DNA from: Streptomyces sp. NBRC 109706
Lineage (GTDB): Bacteria; Actinomycetota; Actinomycetes; Streptomycetales; Streptomycetaceae
Direction: 5' to 3'
Assembly: GCF_000974485.1 (NCBI RefSeq)
Contig: NZ_BBOM01000011.1
Coordinates: 619,347 to 683,346, forward strand
Length of the DNA: 64,000 nucleotides
Below the pieces are notes generated by a model. That model had not been told where the DNA came from, ran no database searches, and saw only the letters and a program-made list of their open reading frames with translations. Positions 7,080-16,200 of the stretch are shown here, piece after piece. Position 1 is the stretch's first letter. Each line of letters begins with the position of its first letter. The position numbers and the translations under genes are program-made.

Positions 7080-9923
7080 CTACACCGCGTCGAAGCTGTG
7101 CAGCCCCAACCCCAGCGGAAGCTCCTCACGCTGCTTCACCTTCAACTTCCGGAAGACCCGCGTGAGATGCTGCTCCACTGTGCTCGGCGTGATGAACAGC
7201 TGCGTCGCGATCTCCCGGTTGGTGTGCCCCCGAGCCGCCAACGTCGCCACCCGCTGCTCCGCGAACGTCAACAGCCCCGACGCCACCGGCGTCGGCTCCG
7301 GCGGCGCCGTCCTGGTCTGCGCGGACAACAACGCCGGCACCCCGCACTCCTTGGCCACCCGATAGGCCAGCTGGGTCTGGATCCGGGCCCGCCTGGCCTC
7401 ACCCAACGCGCCGTGCATGGTGCCCAGCGCCAACAGGGTCCGCGCCAACTCGACCCGATCCCCACAGGCCCGAAGCAGCTCCACCGCGTGGGACAACAGC
7501 GGACCCCGCTTCTCCAGATCCACCAGCGCCGCCATCGACCGCAGCGTCATCGCCCGGGCCCGCGGATACTCGTCACCCGCCAACTCCAGCTGCTCGGCCA
7601 GCAACTCCCCGGCCCGCCCTGGCCGCCCCAGCGCGACCAGCGCCTCGGCGGCGCCACCCCGCCAGGGCACCAGCGACGGGCTGTCCAACCCCCAGACCCG
7701 CGCCAGTTCACCGGCCTCCAGAAAGAGATCAAGCGCCGCCTGGGGCGACTGCCGCGCCAGCTGGTACTGACCCACGGCGTACCGGTACGTCAGCCCGTGA
7801 CGGCTCTGCAGCATCGCCGGCGACAGCGGCCGTTCCACCAGCTGACCGGCCTGCTCCAACTTGCCGAGCAGCACCTGCGCCTGCAGCAGAGGGACCAGCG
7901 GCTGGCCGATCGCGACCCCCCAACTCCGCTCGGGCAACGCCGCCATGGCGGCCGCCGCGCTCTCCTCCGCCTTCACCACGGCCCCCGAGCGGAGCCGCAC
8001 CTCGGCCAGCACACTCGTCAACTGGGCATGCCAGGTGGGCGCCTCATGCCGCGAGGTGCCCGCCAACAGACGCTCGCACCACTGCCTGGCCTCCCCGGTC
8101 CGGTCCGCGTACACCAAGGTCAACAGCGCCGCGTGGACGGAGGTATACGTCAACTCGTCCCCCGGCGAACCCCGCAGCACCTGCCGCGCGTCCGCCAGCG
8201 GATGGGGACCCGTCCGGTTGCCCAGCACCTCGGCCAACCCCACCTGGGCCCGCACCCGGTGGTCGATGTCGTACAGCACCGTCTCCCGACCCGGCCGCTC
8301 CCGGGACGAGGCAGCGGCGGTCGGGCCCGGCCGGAACAGGGAGAGCAGCATGGGGAAGGAGTGGGCGAGCCACGCCCGAAGGGCCGTCGCCACCGGGAGT
8401 TCCCGCCCGTCCTCGGCGAACAGCGAGTCCCGCAGCCGATCCAGCGCGGCCGCCGCGTCGCCGATCCGGCCCTGCCACAGCAGATGCCAGACCAGCGTCA
8501 CCGCCTGCTCGGCCTCGACCTCGCCCCGGTGCAACGCCTCCACCAGACCGTTGACATGCCGCCCGGCGACCGCCGGATCCCGCCGCCACGCCACGTCCAA
8601 CAGCATCGCCTTGGTCACCGGCCGACGCTCGTCCGAGCCGGCCAGGGTCGCCAGCTCCAGACAGGCGACGGCGAAGCCGACGTCGTGGTGGACCGCGGCC
8701 TGCCGCGCGGCCTCGTGGAGCACGCCGATGGCCCACGGCCCCCGCACCTTGCCGCCCACGATCAGATGTCTGGCCAGCGTCATCGCCGACCCGCCGTTCT
8801 CGTGCAGCAGTTCCGCGGTGCGGCCGTGCAACTCCGCGCGCTCCTCCGGCGACATCTCCTCCAGCACCGCCAGACGCGCGGGACCGCTGCGGAAGCCACC
8901 GTCGACGACCAGCCCCATGGTGGTGAGCCCGGCCGTCGCCTTCTCCGCCTGGATCGGCTCCACACCGCACAACCGCGCCACCAGCACCGGCGAACCGACA
9001 TGGCCGAGCACCGCCATGGCGCGGGCCACCTTCTGGATGGGAACGGGCGCGCGCAGCAGGCAGTTGGAGACCGCACGGGCGAAGAACTCGCCGACCGCCT
9101 GGCTCTCCGGTACGCCGGCGCGCGGGGCGTGCGCCAGGGGCCGCAGATCGCTGAGCATGGCGTGCATCAGCCGGGGATTGCCCCCGGTGACCTCGTGGCA
9201 CGCGCCGGCGAACTGCTCGGCGTCGAGCTGCGGGAAGGCGTCGACGACGGCGTCGACCACCTGCCGCACACCGGCGACCGACAGCGTCCGCAGGCGCAGC
9301 GAACGGCAGTTGCCCTGGTGCAGCAGCTCGTCGTAGAAGGAACGCAGATCCCCCGAGGGGACGCCCGGTTGGGCGAGGACGAAGACGACCGGCGAGCGCA
9401 GCCGCCGGATCGCGTAGAGCAGGCAGTGGGCGGAGCTGGGGTCCATATGGTGGGCGTCGTCGACGAAGACCACCACCGGACGTTCCCGGGCGAGGTCCTG
9501 GAACACCGGGACCAACTCGATCTGGGCGCGGAACGCGGCCTGCCGGGCTGCGTCCGGGTCCGGCGACGACAGCAGCAGGGACAGAACATCCTCCCTGAGC
9601 CGCTGGACGGTGGGGGACACCCGGACCCCCGGGGCATCCGGACCGTCGAGTAGCTGGTCGAGGAGCTGCCGGACCACGCCCAGTGATAAGTGCTCCTCCG
9701 ATCGGGCGCAGGTGGCCCGTAACAGAAAGGCGTTCCTCGTCTTGGACGCCCATTCGGCGAAAGCATCCAACAGGCGGGTCTTCCCCGTTCCAACCGGGCC
9801 GTCCACGAGGACGGACACCGCCTCTCCCTCTTTCACGCCGCGCTCGAAGGAGTCGGTGAGTAACGAGAGTTCTCTCAGGCGCTCGACCAGTGGTGTCTGT
9901 TCGGGGTAATGGCTAGTCGCCAA
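7080..9923 (-). CDS. LAL-family LuxR transcriptional activator
   Basis: A large ATP-binding LuxR regulator (947 residues from the start chosen). The N-terminal AAA-like ATPase has Walker A GPVGTGKT and Walker B VVVFVDDAHHMD. A long helical middle follows, and a C-terminal LuxR helix-turn-helix with LAARGHTNREIATQLFITPS. Proteins of this type (PikD, RapH class) activate polyketide clusters. I choose TTG at 9923, eight bases after GGGGGA and giving a family-like N-terminus; an extension to 10061 adds unrelated residues. At least three leucine codons near the start are TTA (residues 21, 68, 79), so translation should depend on the bldA tRNA. It is the only LuxR-type regulator here and the best candidate to bind the repeated G-tract promoters. 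Confidence 0.92.
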   Translation of the reverse strand: MATSHYPEQTPLVERLRELSLLTDSFERGVKEGEAVSVLVDGPVGTGKTRLLDAFAEWASKTRNAFLLRATCARSEEHLSLGVVRQLLDQLLDGPDAPGVRVSPTVQRLREDVLSLLLSSPDPDAARQAAFRAQIELVPVFQDLARERPVVVFVDDAHHMDPSSAHCLLYAIRRLRSPVVFVLAQPGVPSGDLRSFYDELLHQGNCRSLRLRTLSVAGVRQVVDAVVDAFPQLDAEQFAGACHEVTGGNPRLMHAMLSDLRPLAHAPRAGVPESQAVGEFFARAVSNCLLRAPVPIQKVARAMAVLGHVGSPVLVARLCGVEPIQAEKATAGLTTMGLVVDGGFRSGPARLAVLEEMSPEERAELHGRTAELLHENGGSAMTLARHLIVGGKVRGPWAIGVLHEAARQAAVHHDVGFAVACLELATLAGSDERRPVTKAMLLDVAWRRDPAVAGRHVNGLVEALHRGEVEAEQAVTLVWHLLWQGRIGDAAAALDRLRDSLFAEDGRELPVATALRAWLAHSFPMLLSLFRPGPTAAASSRERPGRETVLYDIDHRVRAQVGLAEVLGNRTGPHPLADARQVLRGSPGDELTYTSVHAALLTLVYADRTGEARQWCERLLAGTSRHEAPTWHAQLTSVLAEVRLRSGAVVKAEESAAAAMAALPERSWGVAIGQPLVPLLQAQVLLGKLEQAGQLVERPLSPAMLQSRHGLTYRYAVGQYQLARQSPQAALDLFLEAGELARVWGLDSPSLVPWRGGAAEALVALGRPGRAGELLAEQLELAGDEYPRARAMTLRSMAALVDLEKRGPLLSHAVELLRACGDRVELARTLLALGTMHGALGEARRARIQTQLAYRVAKECGVPALLSAQTRTAPPEPTPVASGLLTFAEQRVATLAARGHTNREIATQLFITPSTVEQHLTRVFRKLKVKQREELPLGLGLHSFDAV

Positions 9924-10473
9924 CGTGCTGGTCCCCCTTAAATGAGTTCTAGGGAAACGAGAAAACCGTCCGAGTTCTCCTGTGCCGCAGTGGTCGATCC
10001 GGTGCGTGCCCGCGAGCCGGCATCTGCTCTCGGTAACCACCTGGTGACGACAGACTAGCAAGGCTGGCAGGCACTTTACATGGGTGTTCGCTCAGTGTGG
10101 CCATGGACTCACATGGGGTTCGACCGCGCGAGGGCCGCCCCCAGGGGGAGAGCGGGCCCTCCCGGGCACATCCGGAGTCCCGTGTTCCGGATATGGCTCG
10201 AATTCGCGGGCCGCTTTACCTCGGCGACTCGTCCGGCCAACAGAAAGTTAATTGGCGAACAATCTGCCGCCCGCTTCCCCGGGGTGCGCCAGTGGCGCTG
10301 CCCGCATCGGCCCGTTTCCAGTCCGAGCGGCCATAAAAGGATCGGCAAAACCCGGCCGATTTGGCAGTGACGCATTCTAGGGGGGTGAAACAGGGGGGTG
10401 TAAAAGATCCCGACGGCGGAGTGATATTTTTCTCTGTCACCGCACCGGGCGGCGCGGGCCGCGACAGCCCGAA
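9924..10473. promoter_or_regulatory. long leader/intergenic region upstream of the LAL gene
   Basis: About 550 bp without a credible gene between the LAL start and the hairpin after the FAD oxidase gene. It is locally less GC-rich than its surroundings. It contains CTAGGGAAACGAG near 9952 and the divergent G-tract promoter module at 10380-10428. Open frames across it on either strand have no recognisable protein features. Confidence 0.5.
10380..10428 (+). promoter_or_regulatory. paired G-tract promoter module pointing into the FAD oxidase gene
   Basis: Two identical GGGGGGTG copies at 10380 and 10393 (13-bp period) are followed by the AT-rich hexamer GATATT at 10423, preceded by TG. Spacing to the hexamer matches the modules at 5288, 12999 and 58831. 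It points right, towards the 3' end of the minus-strand FAD oxidase gene, with no evident plus-strand gene after it. It may make an antisense or leader RNA, or act as an operator for the LAL gene. Confidence 0.5.
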
Positions 10474-10496
10474 GGGCCCCCCGGAACGGAGGGCCC
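10474..10496 (-). terminator. hairpin after FAD oxidase gene
   Basis: GGGCCC at 10474 and 10491 flank CCG/CGG with one mismatch and a GAA loop, giving a 10-bp stem 23 bp after the FAD oxidase stop codon. It probably ends that transcript before the LAL gene. Confidence 0.5.
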
Positions 10497-10519
10497 ACGG
10501 CGACACGACCGACGTACGG

Positions 10520-12154
10520 CTAGCCGGGCAGCTCGATCGACAGCGGATGCCGGAAGACGTTCAGCGGATCGTAGGCCGCCTTGATCCCCTGCAGCCGCGG
10601 GTAGTTGCCCTTGTGGAACAGGGCGCTCGCCGACGTGTTGGACGTGTTCCAGTCGGCGCTCAGCAGATCCAGGTCCGGCCAGTTCACATGGCAGCCGTCG
10701 TTGGTGTCGCCGGCCACCGGCACCCCGCCGGTGTCCCGGTACAGATCGTGGTACAGCTGCTGCACCCACTTGGTGTGCGCGTCGTCCTCGGACACCACGT
10801 CCCACGCGGCGGAGACCGCCCCCGTGTAGGCCGCGTCACGATGCGCGTGCGCCGACGCGTCCGACGCGAGCGCGTTGATCTGCCCCCCGTAGGACGTCAT
10901 CGAGAAGCTGGACGCGGGGTTGGCGTAGTCCGCCCGCGTCAGATGCTGGTAGACCGTCGCGATCTGCTCGTCCGAGTACCCCTTACGCATCACGGCGACC
11001 TTGCTCTTCCAGCGCGGCGGGCCCGTCACCCCCTGCGCCACGGACGAGTCCGGCGCGTTGATCGTGGTGGTCAGCCAGGGCAGCTGACCCGACTTCACGA
11101 TCCTCGGCGCCGTGCCGACACCGGCCCCCATGTCCGCCAGGAACGCGTCCAGCAGCGCCTCGTTGCCCGGAACGCTCGGATCGGTCTGCGCCACGATCAT
11201 CATCTCGGGCCGCTCCACCCGAGGTGCGCTCAGCGCACAGTGCAGCGCCGTGCCGGGCGCGCCCGGGGCGCTGTTCTCCTCCAGCCACGTGCTGAAGTTC
11301 CGCGTCACCCGGATGAAGCCGTCCTCGTCCAGGTCCTCCCAGCGCCACACCGCCTGACTAGTCATCAGCGCGTGCGGCGTGGCCGGCAGCAGCGCGCTCG
11401 GATTGGTCCCCGAGGCGCCGGGAGAACGCATCCAGTACCGCGTGACCACACCGAAGTTGCCGCCCCCGGCACCGGTGTGCGCCCACCACAGGTCCCGGTC
11501 CGAGTCCGCCGTCTCCCGGGTGGCCACCACCGCCCTGGCCTGCCCGTCCGCGCCCACCACCACGACCTCGACGGCGTAGAGGTGATCGGCTATCAGGCCG
11601 TGCTGGCGGGACAGCGCCCCGAAGCCGTTGCCGGCGATATGGCCACCCGCTCCGACTAAGGGGCACACCCCGCCGGGCAGGGTCACGCCCCAGCCGAAGG
11701 CGAGCGTCCGGTACACCTGCCCCAGCGTGGCGCCCGGCTGGATGGCGAAGGCGTTCATGTCCGTGTCGAACGTGATGTCACGCATCTCGGTGAAGTCGAT
11801 GACGACCTCGACCTCGGGGTTGTCCACCAGCGCGTCCAGGCAGTGGCCACCACCCCGGATGGCGAGCCGCTTCCCCGAGTCGACCGCCTCGTTGACGGCC
11901 TGGACGACGTGCGAGGTCTGACCCACGACCTTGATGTTGTCCGGGTCGGTCGAGTAGCGCCTGTTGTAGCCCCGGAGGAGGAGGTCCTTGTAGAGCGGAT
12001 CCCCTCGGTTGACGGTCACGAGGCCCGGAACCAATTCGGAGGTCGTACCGACGGTTCCGTCCGCCAGAGCCGTTCCTGCGGTCGCGCCTATGGCGAGGCC
12101 GGCAGTGGTTGTACCCATGCCGGCCAGAATTGTCCTTCGTGAAACTGCGGGCAC
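10520..12154 (-). CDS. Tat-exported FAD-linked oxidase, berberine-bridge-enzyme family
   Basis: A 544-residue flavoprotein with a twin-arginine signal at the N-terminus (SRRTILAGMG, then a hydrophobic Ala/Gly stretch ending near ALA-D, residues 29-32). The FAD_binding_4 domain follows, with His104 in RGGGHC and Cys164 in GGVCPLVGAGG, the two positions used for bicovalent flavin attachment in this family. The C-terminus YDPLNVFRHPLSI is the typical BBE tail. Family members in antibiotic clusters (TamL/TrdL, AknOx) oxidise alcohols late and outside the cytoplasm, using O2. The GTG start follows GGGGGA at good spacing. Here it is a candidate for oxidising a P450-made allylic alcohol to the aldehyde. 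Confidence 0.88.
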   Translation of the reverse strand: MPAVSRRTILAGMGTTTAGLAIGATAGTALADGTVGTTSELVPGLVTVNRGDPLYKDLLLRGYNRRYSTDPDNIKVVGQTSHVVQAVNEAVDSGKRLAIRGGGHCLDALVDNPEVEVVIDFTEMRDITFDTDMNAFAIQPGATLGQVYRTLAFGWGVTLPGGVCPLVGAGGHIAGNGFGALSRQHGLIADHLYAVEVVVVGADGQARAVVATRETADSDRDLWWAHTGAGGGNFGVVTRYWMRSPGASGTNPSALLPATPHALMTSQAVWRWEDLDEDGFIRVTRNFSTWLEENSAPGAPGTALHCALSAPRVERPEMMIVAQTDPSVPGNEALLDAFLADMGAGVGTAPRIVKSGQLPWLTTTINAPDSSVAQGVTGPPRWKSKVAVMRKGYSDEQIATVYQHLTRADYANPASSFSMTSYGGQINALASDASAHAHRDAAYTGAVSAAWDVVSEDDAHTKWVQQLYHDLYRDTGGVPVAGDTNDGCHVNWPDLDLLSADWNTSNTSASALFHKGNYPRLQGIKAAYDPLNVFRHPLSIELPG

Positions 12155-13251
12155 CAGAATCCCCCAAGAGTAAGAGTGCGCAGTGTGCCGATCGACTGGT
12201 CAGGAAAACCGCACCGCATTCTTGAAGCTCCCCTAGCGGCGAACGGATCGTCGATCTATCGCGAGCATACCTAAGTCGTGTGGAAGACGAGATGGCTCGT
12301 GACAGTTTTGTGACGACGCATCTTATGTGGGGTGTGGGCGGCTGATGTTTCCCCAGGTCAGAGCGCATGTGGCAGCCCTCGGGAGCAACCTTGCCTTCGT
12401 CCGGTAACGGGTCGGTTTCCTTTGGGGATTCACGACCCCGAAGCGATCGGAAGAGGCCCCTCCGTGCTTGTTGAGGGCGCGACAAAAAACCGGAACCATG
12501 CCTTTTGTTTGGGTAGCTAAGGGGAGTCTTCCGAACGGCCTCCGCGTTAGTATCCTCAAGGAAACCATGAACGGACCTCGCGAAATGCGGACACCGCTTC
12601 CTAAGAGACGAACCCCCGAATCCACCCGGCGCGCGGCAAACGCGACCGCGTACCCGGAACCCCGGACCGCCCATATGTGGCAGAGAGCACAACGGAGTTG
12701 CCCCCGCCGCCATCCTTCAGACCCATGAAGGAAAGAGCGGCAGAGCATCGACCGCCACCGGCACATCGAATCCCCGACGGCGGACCGCACCATCCGACGC
12801 CCCGCCCCCCGGCCGCACCCCCCTCCGGACCCCGGCACCCACCGGCCACCCGCCCACCCCCCCCCCCCACCCGCCGGACCGGCCACGCCACCCCCCACCC
12901 CCGCCCCGCCCACCGCGCCGACCACCCCCCGACCACCGGCCAACCCCCGCTGACCAGGCCCAACACCACACCACCAGCGCCGCGTTAAGGGGAGCTGAGG
13001 GGTCACAGGTAGGGGGTTGTCGAGCGCCGCCGAGCAGCCCAATCATGGGCACCGACGCCCCCGAGGCACGCCCACACCCCACACCCCCGTCGTGGATCGC
13101 CGTCGATCCCGCCCCACCCGACCGCGCCCCCACGGCCGTCGACGCACGCCGTCACCCACGTCCCCGAACAGCACGCAACTCCCGCTGGCACGCGCGCCCA
13201 GAAACCCGGCGCCGCGCGACCGCCCACCGGAACTCGTAGTGAAGGACGGGA
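12155..13251. promoter_or_regulatory. 1.1-kb divergent control region between FAD oxidase and PKS genes
   Basis: No convincing gene is present. On the FAD-oxidase side, AGGGGAGCT lies on the minus strand at 12226-12234, 71 bp before its start; the same 9-mer occurs on the plus strand at 12988-12996 beside the PKS promoter module. A -10-like TAGTAT sits at 12548. Positions 12770-12980 are extremely C-rich, with twelve consecutive C at 12857-12868, so the minus strand could form G-quadruplex structures. The PKS leader from about 13050 to 13251 is long. Confidence 0.5.
12999..13046 (+). promoter_or_regulatory. paired G-tract promoter module upstream of the first PKS gene
   Basis: GGGG tracts at 12989 and 12999 and TAGGGGGTTG (tract from 13012) are followed by AATCAT at 13041, 29 bp after the start of the last tract. 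The 12999/13012 pair has the same 13-bp period as the 10380/10393 pair. This is the likely activator-dependent promoter for the PKS operon, leaving a leader of about 200 nt before the ATG at 13252. Confidence 0.55.
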
Positions 13252-16200
13252 ATGAACCCCACCGCCGCCACCGAGCAGGACGACTCCCTCACCCCGGACG
13301 ACGCCATCGCGGTGATCGGCATCTCCTGCCGCTACCCGCAGGCCGCCGACAAGCGCGACCTCTGGCGCCTGCTCAGCGAGGGCCGCCACACCGTCACCGA
13401 GGTGCCGAGCGACCGGTGGGACGCCGCCGCACACCACAGCCAGGACCCCGCGACACCCGGCCGAATGACCTCGAAATGGGGCTCCTTCCTCGACCGCGTC
13501 GACACCTTCGACCCCCACTTCTTCGGCATCCCGCCCCGCGAAGCCACCTTTATGGACCCCCAGCAACGCCTGCTGCTCGAACTCGGCTGGGAAGTCCTCG
13601 AAGACGCCGGAATCATCCCCGCCGACATCCGCGACACCCGACTCGGAGTCTTCGTCGGCACCATGTGGGACGACTACGCCCGACTCGTCTACCGCGACGC
13701 CGTCGACACCAGCACCCACCACACCGCGAGCGGCATCCAACGCGGCATCATCGCCAACCGCCTCTCCCACTTCCTGGGCGCCCGAGGCCCCAGCCTGGTC
13801 GTCGACACCGGCCAGTCGTCCTCCCTGGTCGCCGTCCACCTGGCCTGCCAGAGCCTCCTCAAGGGCGAAGCCGACACGGCCATCGCCGGCGGCGTCAACA
13901 TCAGCATCCTGCCGGAGAGTTCCGTCATCTCCAGCAAATGGGGAGGACTCTCCCCCGACGGCCGCTGCCACACCTTCGACGCCCGCGCCAACGGCTATGT
14001 ACGCGGCGAAGGCGGCGGCACCGTCCTCCTCAAACCACTGAAGAACGCCCAAGCCGACGGCGACCGCGTCTACTGCGTCATCCGAGGCGGCGCCACCAAC
14101 AACGGCGCCGGACAGCACCTCTCCACCCCCAGCCCCCAGGCCCAGGAAGACGTCCTACGCGCCGCCTACCGCCGCGCGTCCGTCCACCCAGCCGACGTCC
14201 AGTACATCGAACTCCACGGCACCGGCACCCCCGTCGGCGACCCGATCGAGGCAGCCGCCCTCGGCGCCGTCCTCGGCGACGACACCGACCGCGCCCACGG
14301 ACCCCTGTTGGTCGGATCCGTCAAGACCAACCTGGGCCACCTCGAAGGCGCCGCCGGCATCACCGGCCTGCTCAAAACCATCCTCAGCCTCACCCACCGC
14401 GCGCTCCCGCCCAGCCTCAACTTCACCACCCCCAACCCGGACATCCCCCTCGACCGACTCAACCTGGCGGTCCAACAACGGCTCACCGCCTGGCCCAGGG
14501 ACGACCGGCCGCTGATCGCCGGCGTCAGCTCCTTCGGCATGGGCGGCACCAACTGCCATCTGGTCCTCGCCGAGGCACCTCGGGGGACCGCCGCACCGGA
14601 GCCGGTGTCGGTTGAGACGTCGGGGTCTTCTGGTGTTGTGGTGCCGTGGGTGGTGTCGGGTCGTTCGGTGGTGGGGTTGCGTGCTCAGGCGGGGCGGTTG
14701 GCTTCGGTTTTGCGGGCGGATGAGAGCGGTGTGGATGTTGTGTCGGTGGGGTCGGCGTTGGTGTTGTCGCGTTCGTTGTTTGAGCATCGGGGTGTGGTGG
14801 TGGGTCGGGGGCGGGGGGAGTTGTTGGCGGGGTTGGAGGGGTTGGCTCGTGGTGAGGGGGTTGCGGGTGTGGTCTCGGGTGGTGGGGTGGGTGTGGTGTT
14901 TACCGGTCAGGGTTCGCAGCGGGTGGGGATGGGGTTGGGGTTGGCGGGGGAGTTTCCGGTGTTTGCTGAGGTGTTTGGTGAGGTGTGTGGGTTGTTCGAC
15001 GAGCTGTTGGGGTTGTCGTTGCGTGAGGTGATTGTGTCGGGGGTGGGGTTGGAGGGGACGGGGTTGGCGCAGTGCGCGCTGTTCGCTGTCGAGGTGGGGT
15101 TGTTCCGGTTGTTGGAGTCGTTTGGTGTGCGGGTGGGGGTGGTGGGTGGTCATTCGGTGGGTGAGATTGTGGCGGCGCATGTGGCGGGGGTGTTGTCTCT
15201 GTCGGATGCGGTGCGGTTGGTGGAGGCGCGGGGTCGGTTGATGCAGGTGCTGCCAACGGGCGGTGGGATGGCGGCGGTTGAGGTTACGGAGGAGGAGGTC
15301 CGTAGCCTTTTGGCCGGTCATCCCGGGGTGGATCTGGCGGCGGTGAACGGTCCACGGTCCGTGGTGATCTCCGGCCCGGAGGCGGCCGTGGTCGATGCCA
15401 TGGAAGTGGTGCGGGGTTGGGGTCGGCGGGTGAAGCGGCTGGCGGTCAGCCATGCTTTCCACTCGCGGTTGATGGATCCGATGTTGGAGGAGTTCCACCG
15501 GGTGGTGGCTGGGCTCTCCTTCGCGCCCGCGCGCCTTCCGTTGGTTTCCGCTCTCGAAGGGCGTACCGCCACGGATGAGGAGCTGTCGGCGCCCGAGTAC
15601 TGGGTGCGGCATGTGCGTCAGCCGGTCCGCTTCGCCGATGTCGTCCGCACCATGGAAGAGGAACACCGGGTCCGTCGGTTCCTTGAGCTGGGTCCCGACG
15701 CGGTGCTCACCCCCCAGGTCGACGCGTCCCTCACCAACGAAGGGCCCGAATCCGTCACCGTTGCCGCTCTACGCGCCGACCGCCCCGAACCCGACACCTT
15801 CCTCACCGCCCTCGCCCACCTCCATGTCCATGGCACCCCCGTCAACTGGACCACCCACCTCAACCCCACCCCCCACCGCCACATCGACCTCCCCACCTAC
15901 GCCTTCCAACGCCGCCGCTACTGGATCGACGCACCGGCCGGCAGCGCGCAACCCCCCTCGCCGAGCGCCCTGCCGGCGACAGTGGAAACGGACGAACGGC
16001 AGCGCACCTTCGCCGAACAACTCGCCACCTTGCCGGCGGCCGAGCAACAGCGAGCCGTGAGCGAACTCATCACCCGCCATATCGCCATGGGGCTCGGCTA
16101 TGCCGACGGTGAGACCGTCGCGCTCAAACTCCCCTTCTCCGAGCTGGGCTTCGACTCCATGACGGCCGTCGAGTTCCGCAACGGTCTGGCCGCGGCAACC

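Noticed and set aside
9923..10061. N-terminal extension of the LAL protein to 10061
   Set aside because: The extra residues do not resemble the family and the TTG at 9923 has a strong binding site at proper distance.
10109..10506. Minus-strand open frames in the gap upstream of the LAL gene
   Set aside because: No homology features, no good ribosome binding site, and they overlap the promoter repeats and the hairpin after the FAD oxidase gene.
12468..12728. Possible small plus-strand gene, with AAGGAAACC before an internal ATG near 12567
   Set aside because: The peptide is Arg/Pro-rich with no recognisable features and lies within a regulatory region; the binding-site match alone is weak.
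13813..13815. Loading KS with Gln instead of Cys read as a dead or broken domain
   Set aside because: Cys-to-Gln in a first KS is the well-known KSQ decarboxylase arrangement, followed here by a malonyl AT and ACP.
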